Assembly: GCA_031425695.1 (NCBI GenBank) | Contig: JANPJV010000022.1 | Span: forward strand, 1 to 43,910 | Reading direction: 5' to 3' | DNA length: 43,910 bases | Source: JANPJV01 sp031425695 | Lineage (GTDB): Bacteria > Pseudomonadota > Gammaproteobacteria > Xanthomonadales > SZUA-5 | Shown here: positions 8,409 through 16,781 of the stretch, piece by piece | Numbering within the stretch: position 1 is the stretch's first letter | Layout of the letters: every line of letters begins with the position of its first letter | Translations under genes and position numbers: made by a program | The notes under the pieces: model-generated | What the model saw: the letters and a program-made list of their open reading frames with translations, nothing else | Database searches by the model: none | Told to the model about the DNA's origin: nothing

Positions 8409-8541
8409 CCTCTAGAAACCGTAGCGAGCGGCTCGAGTGCAAGGCGCACGGAGCGCAGGGAACGCAGTGTACTTTCTCGTACATGAGTATTCCGAGCACC
8501 GCGCAACGCAGCAATCGGGCTGCGCAGTAGGGTTCTAGAGG
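8409..8541. repeat. 133-bp palindromic element with CCTCTAGAAACC ends
   Basis: Left end CCTCTAGAAACC (8409-8420) and right end GGTTCTAGAGG (8531-8541) are inverted with a one-base indel. The interior reads GTGCAAGGCGCACGGAGCGC, then a small TGTAC/GTACA hairpin, then GCAACGCAGCAATCGGGCTG. Its internal phrases (CAAGGCGC..., GCAACGCAGCA) parallel those of the 7465-7682 element, suggesting a shared ancestry. The TAG stop of the BPSS1780-type gene is inside the right arm. Confidence 0.8.
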
Positions 8542-9329
8542 TTTCCTTCGAAAAAGATGTCACGGTAGGCACTGTAGCTCGTGACCATGATAACCGGCAC
8601 CAGCAGCAGCCAGCCGAGCAGCAGCGGCAGGGTGGCGGCAAGTGCGAGCACCAGCCCGGCCACGCCGTAGAGGAAAAATGGCCAGATATTGCGGATGCAG
8701 CCGACCAGGCTGGTGCCCATTGCTGCCGGCGCAGCGACGCCGTTCAGCACCACCAGTGCAGGGGCCAGCCAGACCGCCATCAGCAGCGGCAGCGAGAGCG
8801 CCAACAGCAACAGCATCGCCAGCATGAGCGGCATGAACAACTCTGCGACATACGGCGGCGGCACGTCGCCCAGGAGCACGCCCATCCCGCTCCAGCCCAG
8901 CAAGGGCACGATGGCAACCACCGAGACCAGCGTGATCCCGATCAGGTAGAGCAGCCCGAGCAGGAACAGTTGCCCGCCGCGCTCGGCGAGCACGGCAAGG
9001 ATCTCGTCGACGCGCAACGGCGCGCCCCGGCGCACCACGTCACAGGCCACAGCGAGCGCGGCGAGCGTGAATGGAAACAGCAGGTATTGCAGCGGCAGGC
9101 CGGCCCAGGGCGGCAGGATAGCGGTGAGCGCCAGCACCGCGATGATCGCGAGAATGACCAGCCACAGGCCCGCGTGCGCCATCAACAGCCGCCAGGCCTC
9201 GCCATACCACGCCGCCCCACGCGCTCCGGCCACCCGCCGCGGCGACCCGAGAAAACGCCCAGGCGCCGGCGGCGGCAGGTAATCGAGCACCGGCGCCTGC
9301 GGCGGCTGGTAGGGATTGGGGTGGGACAT
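8535..9329 (-). CDS. BPSS1780-like membrane protein
   Basis: A 264-residue protein, MSHPNPYQPPQAPVLDYLPP, with a short proline-rich cytosolic lead and about five to six membrane segments from residue 55 on. The end GWLLLVPVIMVTSYSAYRDI, followed by FFEGNL, is the typical C-terminal signature of the BPSS1780 family of uncharacterised proteobacterial membrane proteins. It is the first gene of the (-) cluster leading to MoxR/DUF58, though the gap of 138 bp to the RDD gene is filled by a palindromic element and may separate transcripts. The start ATG 9329 was chosen because the longer frame runs through a GAAACC hexamer array as meaningless (KP)n. The 5' leader contains that array. Confidence 0.82.
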   Translation of the reverse strand: MSHPNPYQPPQAPVLDYLPPPAPGRFLGSPRRVAGARGAAWYGEAWRLLMAHAGLWLVILAIIAVLALTAILPPWAGLPLQYLLFPFTLAALAVACDVVRRGAPLRVDEILAVLAERGGQLFLLGLLYLIGITLVSVVAIVPLLGWSGMGVLLGDVPPPYVAELFMPLMLAMLLLLALSLPLLMAVWLAPALVVLNGVAAPAAMGTSLVGCIRNIWPFFLYGVAGLVLALAATLPLLLGWLLLVPVIMVTSYSAYRDIFFEGNL

Positions 9330-9375
9330 GCGGTGGGTCCGGTTGGGGCGAGCGGGAAGAGTAGCGTTATGAAGC

Positions 9376-9494
9376 GGTTTCGGTTTCGGTTTCGGTTTCG
9401 GTTTCGGTTTCGGTTTCGGTTTCGGTTTCGGTTTCGGTTTCGGTAGAGCGTGAACGGCTTTCACCGACACCGAAACCGACCACCGAAACCGGCT
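9376..9494. repeat. GGTTTC hexamer array (11 copies) with inverted GAAACC arm
   Basis: Eleven uninterrupted copies of GGTTTC run from 9376 to 9441. After a short spacer, ACCGAAACCGACCACCGAAACCGG-type sequence (about 9464-9492) gives an imperfect inverted arm. It lies between the divergent BPSS1780-like gene (start 9329) and metB (start 9568), so it occupies both leaders. Same family as 10761-10842 and 11807-11883. Simple hexamer arrays are prone to slippage. Confidence 0.9.
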
Positions 9495-9502
9495 CAAAGC
9501 AG

Positions 9503-9530
9503 ACGTCTAGACGTCTAGCCGTCTAGACGT
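9503..9530. repeat. ACGTCTAG tandem/palindromic block
   Basis: ACGTCTAG is repeated twice and then followed by CCGTCTAGACGT, making a compact palindromic block. It lies 37 bp upstream of the metB ATG. It could be an operator or simply another short palindromic repeat; nothing decides between these. Confidence 0.6.
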
Positions 9531-9567
9531 GTAAGCTTCTGCAACCCGTGGCTGTCCTGGATCGAAT

Positions 9568-10758
9568 ATGAGCACTCCTTCGCTGACCACCGTCGCCGTT
9601 CGCGCAGCCATCGACAGTGACCGCGCCCATGGCGCGATCGTGCCGCCGCTGGTGCTGTCGAGCAATTTCAGCTTCGAGGGCTTTGCCAAGCCGCGCAAAT
9701 ACGACTACACGCGCTCCGGCAATCCCACCCGCGACGCGCTGGCGCAGGCGCTCGCGGAGCTCGAGGGCGGCGTGGGTGCGGTGGTTACCTGTACCGGGAT
9801 GGCGGCGGTCACGCTGGCGCTGCAGCTGGTCCCCGAAGGTGGGCGCCTGGTCGCGCCGCACGATTGTTACGGCGGTACCTGGCGGCTGTTCGATACGCTT
9901 GCCAAGCGTGGCCGCTTCCGCCTCGAGCTCATAGATCAAGGCGATCTCGCCGCGGTGCGTGCGGCCTTCGCCGAGCCGGTCGACCTGCTGTGGATCGAAA
10001 CGCCGAGCAACCCCTTGCTGCGCGTAGTCGACCTGCGGGCGCTCTGCGACATCGCCCATGCCCACGGCACCCGCGTGCTGGCCGACAACACCTTCCTGTC
10101 GCCGGTGTGGCAACGCCCACTCGAGCTCGGTGCCGATCTCGTGCTGCATTCGACCACCAAGTACTTAAATGGCCACAGCGATGTCGTCGGTGGTGCGATT
10201 GTCAGCCGCGAGCAGGCGGTGCACGACGAGTTGGCCTGGTGGAACAACTGCCTCGGCCTCGGCGGCGCGCCCTTCGACAGCTATCTCACCCTGCGCGGCT
10301 TGCGCACGCTGTCCGCACGGCTGCGCGTGCACGCCGAAAACGCGACTGAACTGGCTCACGTGCTCGACCGCCACCCGGCCGTCGGCAAGGTCTATTTTCC
10401 GGGCCTGCCACTCGACCCCGGCCACGCCCTCGCGAAGCGCCAGCAGAAGAGCTTCGGCGCGATGCTCAGCTTCGAGCTCAACGGCGGCGAGAACGAAGTG
10501 CGCGCATTCCTGGACGGCCTGCGCCATTTTTCCTTGGCCGAATCACTGGGCGGCGTCGAAAGCCTGGTCGCCCACCCCGCCACCATGACCCACGCCTCGA
10601 TGAGCCCCGAAGCCCGCGCCGTCGCCGGCATTACCGATCAACTGCTGCGCGTCTCCGTCGGCATCGAGGACGTCGAGGACCTCAAAGCCGACTTGCTCGC
10701 GGGGCTGGAGCGGGCATTGGCCAGCTTGCCGGCAGAGGCTGCGCAAAGGGCGGCGTAA
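9568..10758 (+). CDS. metB: Cystathionine gamma-synthase
   Basis: A 396-residue PLP enzyme of the Cys/Met metabolism family. It catalyses gamma-replacement of an O-activated homoserine with cysteine to cystathionine, in the cytosolic transsulfuration route to methionine. It aligns from memory along its whole length with E. coli MetB: RKYDYTRSGNPTRD, VAPHDCYGGTWRLFD, IETPSNPLLRVVD, DNTFLSPVWQRPLELGADLV, then HSTTKYLNGHSDVVGG with the PLP lysine at K198, the same number as in E. coli. The end has ESLGGVESLVAHPATMTHA and LRVSVGIEDVEDL. Cystathionine beta/gamma-lyases are close relatives, but the E. coli MetB-like signature favours synthase. It is monocistronic, with GGTTTC-type repeats on both sides. 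Its TAA is 2 bp before the next repeat. Confidence 0.92.
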   Translation: MSTPSLTTVAVRAAIDSDRAHGAIVPPLVLSSNFSFEGFAKPRKYDYTRSGNPTRDALAQALAELEGGVGAVVTCTGMAAVTLALQLVPEGGRLVAPHDCYGGTWRLFDTLAKRGRFRLELIDQGDLAAVRAAFAEPVDLLWIETPSNPLLRVVDLRALCDIAHAHGTRVLADNTFLSPVWQRPLELGADLVLHSTTKYLNGHSDVVGGAIVSREQAVHDELAWWNNCLGLGGAPFDSYLTLRGLRTLSARLRVHAENATELAHVLDRHPAVGKVYFPGLPLDPGHALAKRQQKSFGAMLSFELNGGENEVRAFLDGLRHFSLAESLGGVESLVAHPATMTHASMSPEARAVAGITDQLLRVSVGIEDVEDLKADLLAGLERALASLPAEAAQRAA

Positions 10759-10760
10759 TT

Positions 10761-10842
10761 GGTTTCGGTTTGGGTTGTCGGTTTCGGAACGGCGGGTCCG
10801 CGCTTCATCCGAAACCGAAAACCGAAACCGAAACCGAAACCC
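10761..10842. repeat. GGTTTC inverted-repeat element between metB and phhA
   Basis: Left arm 10761-10788 (GGTTTCGGTTTGGGTTGTCG then GTTTCGGA) and right arm 10808-10842 (TCCGAAACCGAAAACCGAAA then CCGAAACCGAAACCC) form a long hairpin with a 19-bp loop. It fills the whole gap between two convergent genes, 2 bp from the metB stop and 5 bp from the phhA stop, where it could act as a bidirectional terminator. There is no T-tract. Confidence 0.85.
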
Positions 10843-10847
10843 GCTTC

Positions 10848-11738
10848 TCACACGTCGCCGTCCTGCATCCACCCTTCCCCCGTGCCTTCCTGGAAGACCT
10901 TGTCGCCCTCGTTGACGACGCCGGCCGGGAAGGCCTCGCTGCCTTTGAGCTCGTAGTAGATCGGGCCGAAGTCGGGGTCGACGGTGGAACGGAAGAGTTG
11001 CTCGAAGCTGTCGATGACGAAGTAGGTTTTCTGGAAAGTGTCGATGCGATAGCGCGTGCGCATGACCCGGCGCAGGTCGAAGCCGATGCGGTTGGGTGCC
11101 GCGCTCTCGAGGCTGTAGAGGGTCTCGCTCTTGCTGGAGGCAATGCCGGAGCCATAGAGGCGCAGTCCTTCGGGAGTGTCGACCAGCCCGAACTCGACGG
11201 TGTACCAGTACAGCCGGGTGAGCTCGGTCAGTGGTTCGTTGCCGTAGCGCGCCGCCTTGAGCCCGCCCTCGCCGTAGGCCTGCATGTAGTCGGCGAAAAT
11301 GGGCAACAGCAGCAGCGGAACGTGTCCGAAAAGGTCGTGGAAAAGATCCGGCTCGCTGATGTAGTCGATCTGCTCGGGCTTGCGAATCCACCAGGTGACC
11401 GGAAACCGCCGCGCCGCGAGATGTTCGAAAAACGCGAGTTCCGGCAGCAGTCCCTGCACGCCGATCAGCTCCCAGCCGGTGGTCGCCTTGAGAATCTTGT
11501 TGAGCTCGGAAAACTTCGGGATCGCTGTCTCGCTCATGCCCAGCCGGCGCATGCCATCGAAGAACTCCGGGCACGCCCGCCCCGGCAGCAAGGCCATCTG
11601 CCGCGCGAACAACGTCGCCCACGTCTGGTGCTCCTCCGCCGAGTACGACGCCCACGGCTGCTCGATCACGCCGGTGGTGTAGACCGGCACATAGCCTTTG
11701 TCCGTCAGTTGATGCTCGACACGCCGCGGCTCCACCAT
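10848..11738 (-). CDS. phhA: Phenylalanine 4-monooxygenase
   Basis: A 296-residue bacterial phenylalanine hydroxylase: converts phenylalanine to tyrosine with O2, tetrahydropterin and non-haem iron. The iron ligands are visible as H134 and H139 in FHDLFGHVPLLLLPIFADYM and E182 in YWYTVEFGL. Other family text is GYVPVYTTGVIEQPWASYS, FFEHLAARRFPVTWWIRKPE and YGSGIASSKSETLYSLES. It has no N-terminal ACT regulatory domain, as usual in bacteria. The ATG at 11738 has a GGGAGG site about 5 bases upstream; an in-frame ATG 10 codons earlier is less likely. No pterin carbinolamine dehydratase gene is adjacent. It is convergent with metB and divergent from rep. Confidence 0.95.
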   Translation of the reverse strand: MVEPRRVEHQLTDKGYVPVYTTGVIEQPWASYSAEEHQTWATLFARQMALLPGRACPEFFDGMRRLGMSETAIPKFSELNKILKATTGWELIGVQGLLPELAFFEHLAARRFPVTWWIRKPEQIDYISEPDLFHDLFGHVPLLLLPIFADYMQAYGEGGLKAARYGNEPLTELTRLYWYTVEFGLVDTPEGLRLYGSGIASSKSETLYSLESAAPNRIGFDLRRVMRTRYRIDTFQKTYFVIDSFEQLFRSTVDPDFGPIYYELKGSEAFPAGVVNEGDKVFQEGTGEGWMQDGDV

Positions 11739-11806
11739 TGCTCCCTCCCGGGACCGTTTCATTTGCAAACACTAGCGCGATTTGGGTGAACGCGTGGCAA
11801 TGGAGC

Positions 11807-11883
11807 GGGTTTGGGTTTCGGTTGTCGGTTTCGGGAGAGCGCCGTTGTGCTTTTTCCGAAACCGATAACCGAAACCGAAACCC
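11807..11883. repeat. GGTTTC inverted-repeat element between phhA and rep
   Basis: Left arm 11807-11835 (GGGTTTGGGTTTCGGTTGTC then GGTTTCGGG) and right arm 11856-11883 (CCGAAACCGATAACCGAAAC then CGAAACCC) are near-perfect complements around a 20-bp loop. It is the same element as at 10761-10842, including the GGTTGTCGGTTTCGG phrase. Here it sits between divergent genes, 43 bp before the rep ATG, so it is not limited to gene ends. Confidence 0.88.
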
Positions 11884-11926
11884 ATCCCAAGCTATCCTCC
11901 GCCGCCCCCTTCTCCGCCGCCGCCCC

Positions 11927-13900
11927 ATGCTCAATCCGCAACAACAGGAAGCGGTGAATTATCTCGGCGGGCCGTTGCTGGTGTTGGCGGGGGCGGGGTC
12001 GGGCAAGACCAGTGTGATCACGGCGAAGATGGCGCATCTGGTGCACTCGGGCCTGTTCGCGGTCGACGAGATCGCGGCGATCACTTTCACCAACAAGGCG
12101 GCGCGCGAGATGCGCGAGCGCGCGGCGAAATTGCTGGGTCCGGGCGGCACCGAGGGCCTGACGGTCTCGACGTTTCATTCCCTCGGCATGCGCTTTCTGG
12201 AGGCCGAGTGCGCGCAGGTGGGATTGCGGCGCGGGTTTTCGATCCTCGGCGAAGACGACTCGCGCGCCCTGATCAAGGATCTCGCGCCGGCCGGCGCTTC
12301 CAATGACCTGCTCGACCGCTGGCGCCAGCTGATTTCGCGCGCGAAGAGCCAGGGCCTGAACCCGGAGCAGGCGCTGGTCAGATCGCAGACGCCGCGTGAG
12401 CGCGAGGCGGCCCAACTCTTCGAGAAATACGCGCAGCGGTTGCTGGCCTTCAATGCGGTCGATTTCGATGACCTGATCGCGCTGCCGGTGCACATCCTGG
12501 AAACCGACGAGGCGGTGCGCGCGCGCTGGCAGGCGAAACTGCGCTACCTGCTGGTCGATGAGTACCAGGACACCAATGACGCCCAGTACCGCATGCTGCG
12601 GCTGCTCGCCGGCGAGCGCGGCATGTTTACCGCGGTCGGCGACGACGACCAGTCGATCTACGCATGGCGCGGGGCCAATCCGGAGAACCTGGCCGAACTC
12701 GGCAAGGACTATCCGACCCTCAAGATCGTCAAGCTCGAACAGAATTACCGCTGCGCCCAGCGCATCCTGCGCGCTGCCAATGCGGTCATCGCCGGCAATC
12801 CGCATCTGCACCCGAAGAAGCTCTGGAGCGCGCTGCCGGAAGGCGATCGCATCCGCATCGTCGCGCGCGGCACCGATGCCGACGAGGCGGAGTTCGTCGC
12901 CATGGAGATCCAGCACAAGCAGTTGCTGGAGAAATCCACGCCGAAGGATTTCGCGGTGCTGTTCCGCGGCAACCACCAGGCACGCGCGATGGAACTCGCC
13001 ATGCGCGCGTTGCGTATTCCCTACTACCTGTCGGGCGCCACCTCCTTCTTCGATCGCCAGGAGATCAAGGATGTGATGGCCTATCTGCGGCTGCTGGCGA
13101 ATCCGGAAGACGATGCCGCGTTCGTGCGCGCGGTGGCGACGCCGCGTCGCGATGTCGGCGCCGCGACGCTGGAAAAGCTGGCCCAGGTCGCGCGCAGCCG
13201 CGGGCTGCCGCTGGCATCAGCCGCCGGCAATTCGAGCCTGCTGACGGCGCTCGCGCCGCGTGCCGCGCGCGCCGTCAGCGGCTTTGCCGAACAGCTGGAA
13301 CGCTGGCGGCGCGCCAGCGGCTCGCTGAAACCGCGGGCATTGATCGAACTGCTGATCAAGGAGTCCGGCCTGACCCAGCATTGGCGCGACGAGGCCAAGA
13401 AGGCCGACGTGGCGCAGCGCCGCCAGGCCCAGGTCGACGCCTTTCTCGAATGGATCGGCGACCGCCGCGAAAACACGCTCGGCCAGTTGCTCACGCAACT
13501 GATGCTGGAGAGCCAGGACGATGATCCGGGCGATCGTGTGCGCCTGATGACCCTGCACAGCGCCAAGGGCCTCGAATTCCGCCACGTTTTCCTGGTCGGC
13601 TGCGAGGACCACATCCTGCCGCACGTGTCCTCGATCGACGAAGGGCGCCTCGACGAAGAACGCCGCCTGTTCTATGTCGGCATGACCCGCGCCAAGGAAA
13701 GCCTGACCCTCTCCTATTGCCGGGTGCGCAGCCGCTACGGGCGCGACGAAGTGCCGGAGCCCAGCCGGTTCCTGAGCGAGATCCCGGCTGAAGAAGCGCG
13801 CTGGGTGGGCAAGGACGAAAAGACCATCCTCACGGTCGAAGAAAAGCAGCAGGCGGCCAGGCCGCACCTGGATGCGATCAGGGCGCTGCTCGGGGTGTGA
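11927..13900 (+). CDS. rep: ATP-dependent DNA helicase Rep
   Basis: A 657-residue superfamily-1A 3'-5' helicase that helps replication forks restart and displaces bound proteins. It starts MLNPQQQEAVNYLGGPLLVL; Walker A is GAGSGKT (22-28); motif Ia ITFTNKAAREM; motif II LLVDEYQDTND near residue 212; motif III VGDDDQSIYAWRGANP; motif IV EQNYRC; motif V LMTLHSAKGLEF; motif VI RRLFYVGMTRAKESL. The match to E. coli Rep (SIYSWRGA, EPSRFL near the end) and the length favour Rep over UvrD. A longer open frame (from 11738) reads through the repeat element and was rejected. It converges with the kinase gene at the 3' end, overlapping by 23 bp. Confidence 0.94.
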   Translation: MLNPQQQEAVNYLGGPLLVLAGAGSGKTSVITAKMAHLVHSGLFAVDEIAAITFTNKAAREMRERAAKLLGPGGTEGLTVSTFHSLGMRFLEAECAQVGLRRGFSILGEDDSRALIKDLAPAGASNDLLDRWRQLISRAKSQGLNPEQALVRSQTPREREAAQLFEKYAQRLLAFNAVDFDDLIALPVHILETDEAVRARWQAKLRYLLVDEYQDTNDAQYRMLRLLAGERGMFTAVGDDDQSIYAWRGANPENLAELGKDYPTLKIVKLEQNYRCAQRILRAANAVIAGNPHLHPKKLWSALPEGDRIRIVARGTDADEAEFVAMEIQHKQLLEKSTPKDFAVLFRGNHQARAMELAMRALRIPYYLSGATSFFDRQEIKDVMAYLRLLANPEDDAAFVRAVATPRRDVGAATLEKLAQVARSRGLPLASAAGNSSLLTALAPRAARAVSGFAEQLERWRRASGSLKPRALIELLIKESGLTQHWRDEAKKADVAQRRQAQVDAFLEWIGDRRENTLGQLLTQLMLESQDDDPGDRVRLMTLHSAKGLEFRHVFLVGCEDHILPHVSSIDEGRLDEERRLFYVGMTRAKESLTLSYCRVRSRYGRDEVPEPSRFLSEIPAEEARWVGKDEKTILTVEEKQQAARPHLDAIRALLGV

Positions 13901-16526
13901 TCACGGCCAGCCCTTCCGGCGGCCGCAGCGCCAGGGCTGCATAGATTTCCATCGCGCCGGAACCCCACTGCGCGGCCTCGGCCTCGCGGCCGGATGCGCG
14001 GGCGACCTGGGCACGCATGAGCTTGATATCAGCGGCTTCGTCCAGGCGGTCGAGACCGAGCGCACTCAGCGCGGAGGCTTCCTTGACCAGCACGGCCTCG
14101 GCGGCAGCCGCGTCGCCATCGAGGCGGAAGCGGGCAAAGGCGGCCGCCGCACGCGCGTAGATCGAAAGGCCATTGTCGGCCCCCGCGATTGCCTGCAGGC
14201 GCGTCTCGGCGCGGTCGAAATCGCGCGCGGCGGCGCGCCACTGCTGGCGTGCGAAGCCGATGCGCGCGCGCTCGTAATGCAGCTCGCCGAGGCGCCGCTC
14301 GTCCGGCCCGGCTTGCCCGATGAGCGTGTCGATCGCCGACTGCGCCGCAGCCAGCTCACCTCGCGCCCGCAGCAGCCCGACCGCCGCGAACTTGCTGTCG
14401 AGATGATCCGGGTGATCCGCCGGCAGATTGCGCTCGCGCAAAACCCGCGCGCGGTCGAGCGCCTGCTGCGCCTCGTCGAAGCGGGCCAGGCGCGCCAATA
14501 CCAGCGCACGACCGCGTTCGACACTGCCGGCGCGGGCGCTGTCGGCATTGGCGCCGGCATTGAGCAATTGCAGGCAGCGGTCGTAGGCGACCAGCGCCTC
14601 CTGGTAACGGTCCATGCGCCCGAGCGCGACGCCGAGATTGTTGTAGTCCACGGCAAGCCCGGGTGCGTCGGCACCGAGGATCTCGCTGCGCTCGGCCAGC
14701 CGCGCCTGCGTATTGGCGAGCGACTCGCCCCAGCGGCCGCGCAGCGCCAGGATGTGATCGAGCACGGTACGGTTCTGGATGCGTTGCAGGCGCTGGTCGC
14801 CCGGGAGCAGGTCGAGCATGGCCATCGACTCGCGCATCGCCTTCTCGGCGCCCGCGAGATCGCCGGACTTGCGCCGCAACACGCCAACCTTGTTGAGCAC
14901 CGAGGCCATCAGCTGGGTGGGCCCGGCCTGCAGCGCTGCCAGCTGCGCGCGTCCCTGCTCGGCGAGCTCCAGCCCACGCGCGGTCTGCCCCAGCTCGACC
15001 AGCGACTGGCCGACCACTACGCGCAGTTCGCCCTGCGAACTGGGATGCGCCTGCATCTCGCTGTCGATGCGCTCGGCCATGGTCAGCATCAGGTCGTCGA
15101 CATTGAGCTTGCGGCCCATGCTGTGCAGCCCGGCCAAATCGAGACTGCGGACCAGGAAATTCTTGGTCGCCTCGGAACGCGCGAACTCGCTTTCGGCGGT
15201 CGCCCGCGCGCTCAACGCTTCCGCGGCCAGTCCGCGCGCGCGTTCGGCCTGCCACAGCGCGGAGCCGGCGCCGGCAATCAGGGCCAGGATGGCGATGGTC
15301 GAGGCGGCCACGCCGAAACGGTGGCGCTTGATGAATTTGCCCAGGCGATAGCGCTTGCTGTCCGGGCGCGCGCGAATCGGCCGCCCGGCGAGGTAGTGAT
15401 CGATGTCTTCGGCCAACAGCGCGGCGGAGCCGTAGCGGCGCTCCGCGAGCGGATGGATGGCCTTGAGGATCAGCGTGTCGAGATCGCCGCGCAGCCGCTT
15501 CGCCCAGGGCACGCGCTCGTCCTGCGGTGCGAGTTCGCCGGCGCTGAATATCTCCGCTGCCGCCAGGCTCGGTCGCGTCGCACGCTCCTCGGTGATCTCC
15601 TGCGCCAGCAATTCCATGCGCCCGTGGCGACGATGCGGCAGCCTGCCGACCAGGGCCTCGTAGAGCAGCACGCCGAGTGCGAACACATCGGCGGCAATGC
15701 CGACCTCTTCACCACGGAATTGCTCAGGCGCCGCGTATGCGGGTGACAGCACGCGCACGCCGGTGGCCGTCAGCGTCAGCTCGTCGGTATCGTCCTCGAG
15801 CACTTTCGCAATGCCGAAATCCAAAAGGTGCGGACGGCCGTCGTCGTCGACCAGCACATTGCCGGGCTTGAGGTCGCGGTGGACGATCAGCTGCCGATGG
15901 GCGTAGTCGACCGTGCGGGCGACCTCGGCCAGCAGGGCGAGACGTTTTTCCAGCCCGTATTGGTGGCGGCGGATGTAGGTGGTCAGCGGCTCGCCGCGGA
16001 TGTAGTCCATAGCGAGGAAAGGCCGCCCATCCGGGGCGATGCCGGCATCCAGCAGGCTCGCGATCGCCGGATGGTCGAGCCGCGCCAGGATGCGCCGCTC
16101 CTGGAGGAAGCGCTGCAGCAAGGAGTGCGAATCCATGCCGCGCTTGAGCAGCTTCACCGCTGCAATCTGCACCACGTCGACCGCCATGCGAGTGGCCAGC
16201 CAGACCTCGCCCATGCCGCCGCGACCGAGCAGCCGCAGCGCCGTCCACTGCGGCCCGAACTCCGGCGTCGCCTCCGCGGCGACCGGAGACAACACTTCCT
16301 CTCGCCGCTCGAGCACCCCCTGCGCGCTCGCATCCGCTTCGATCAGCTCCGCCACCGCCCGCGAAAGCTCCGGATCCCGCGCCGCCAACTGCGCCAACGC
16401 GATTCGTTGATCCTCGCCGGCCAGCTCGACCAACCGGTCGAACTGCTCAGAGATCTCCGTCCAGCGCGAGAGGGGGGCAGCTGGGGACAACGTGGGTGTG
16501 CTCCTCGCGGTGACCGCAAAATCCAA
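13878..16526 (-). CDS. Ser/Thr protein kinase with TPR-like sensor region
   Basis: An 882-residue Hanks-type kinase. An N-terminal helical region (1-85) is followed by the kinase domain (about 93-385): G-loop LLGRGGMGEVW (99-109), AAVKLLK with the ATP lysine K125, HRDLKPGNVLV with catalytic D218, DFGIAK with D236, and APEQFRGEEVG. One membrane helix (about 405-425, VAASTIAILALIAGAGSALW) leads to a TPR-rich extracytoplasmic C-terminus (about 430-882). This architecture is common in Xanthomonadales and accompanies a partner ECF sigma factor, here encoded 255 bp upstream on the same strand. Likely role: transmit an envelope signal to that factor by phosphorylation (inference). Its end overlaps rep by 23 bp. 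Confidence 0.9.
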   Translation of the reverse strand: MDFAVTARSTPTLSPAAPLSRWTEISEQFDRLVELAGEDQRIALAQLAARDPELSRAVAELIEADASAQGVLERREEVLSPVAAEATPEFGPQWTALRLLGRGGMGEVWLATRMAVDVVQIAAVKLLKRGMDSHSLLQRFLQERRILARLDHPAIASLLDAGIAPDGRPFLAMDYIRGEPLTTYIRRHQYGLEKRLALLAEVARTVDYAHRQLIVHRDLKPGNVLVDDDGRPHLLDFGIAKVLEDDTDELTLTATGVRVLSPAYAAPEQFRGEEVGIAADVFALGVLLYEALVGRLPHRRHGRMELLAQEITEERATRPSLAAAEIFSAGELAPQDERVPWAKRLRGDLDTLILKAIHPLAERRYGSAALLAEDIDHYLAGRPIRARPDSKRYRLGKFIKRHRFGVAASTIAILALIAGAGSALWQAERARGLAAEALSARATAESEFARSEATKNFLVRSLDLAGLHSMGRKLNVDDLMLTMAERIDSEMQAHPSSQGELRVVVGQSLVELGQTARGLELAEQGRAQLAALQAGPTQLMASVLNKVGVLRRKSGDLAGAEKAMRESMAMLDLLPGDQRLQRIQNRTVLDHILALRGRWGESLANTQARLAERSEILGADAPGLAVDYNNLGVALGRMDRYQEALVAYDRCLQLLNAGANADSARAGSVERGRALVLARLARFDEAQQALDRARVLRERNLPADHPDHLDSKFAAVGLLRARGELAAAQSAIDTLIGQAGPDERRLGELHYERARIGFARQQWRAAARDFDRAETRLQAIAGADNGLSIYARAAAAFARFRLDGDAAAAEAVLVKEASALSALGLDRLDEAADIKLMRAQVARASGREAEAAQWGSGAMEIYAALALRPPEGLAVITPRAAP

Positions 16527-16545
16527 CCGTCTCGAGATTTACGTA

Positions 16546-16753
16546 AAAGAAGCAGGTGGGAAGGAAGCGAAGGGAAAAGAAAGGAAGCGAAGGAAATCTA
16601 TATTGGCATCGCGTGATCGCTCACTGCTGAGCGCTGCGCTTGGCCGAGTCACATCATCATCGGGAGCGCAGTATTGGCTGCAACCCATGATGAGACTTTG
16701 TCTCCTTCGCTTCCTTTCTGCTTTTCCTTCGCTTCCTTCCCATCCCGCTTTTC
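16546..16753. repeat. GGAAGCGAAGG inverted-repeat element, copy 1
   Basis: The left arm (16546-16595) contains GGAAGCGAAGG twice within purine-rich text; the right arm (16701-16753) is its complement, CCTTCGCTTCCTTTCTGCTT then TTCCTTCGCTTCC, ending CATCCCGCTTTT. The roughly 100-bp spacer is unlike that of the other copies (31052-31217, 35316-35446). It fills the gap between the ECF sigma gene and its kinase gene, so it may uncouple their expression. Confidence 0.85.
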
Positions 16754-16781
16754 TACCGCCTCGCGTTGCACCCCGAAGCAC

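Noticed and set aside
9330..9497. N-terminal (KP)n extension of the BPSS1780-like protein
   Set aside because: It is just the translation of the GAAACC hexamer array; the family N-terminus MSHPNPYQPP starts at 9329.
11738..11926. N-terminal extension of Rep to 720 residues
   Set aside because: It reads through the GGTTTC inverted repeat and the phhA leader; MLNPQQQEAV at 11927 matches known Rep starts.
13872..15746. 624-residue (+) open frame opposite the kinase gene
   Set aside because: Shadow of the kinase on the other strand, favoured by high GC; no domain and composition dominated by Arg, Gln, Gly.
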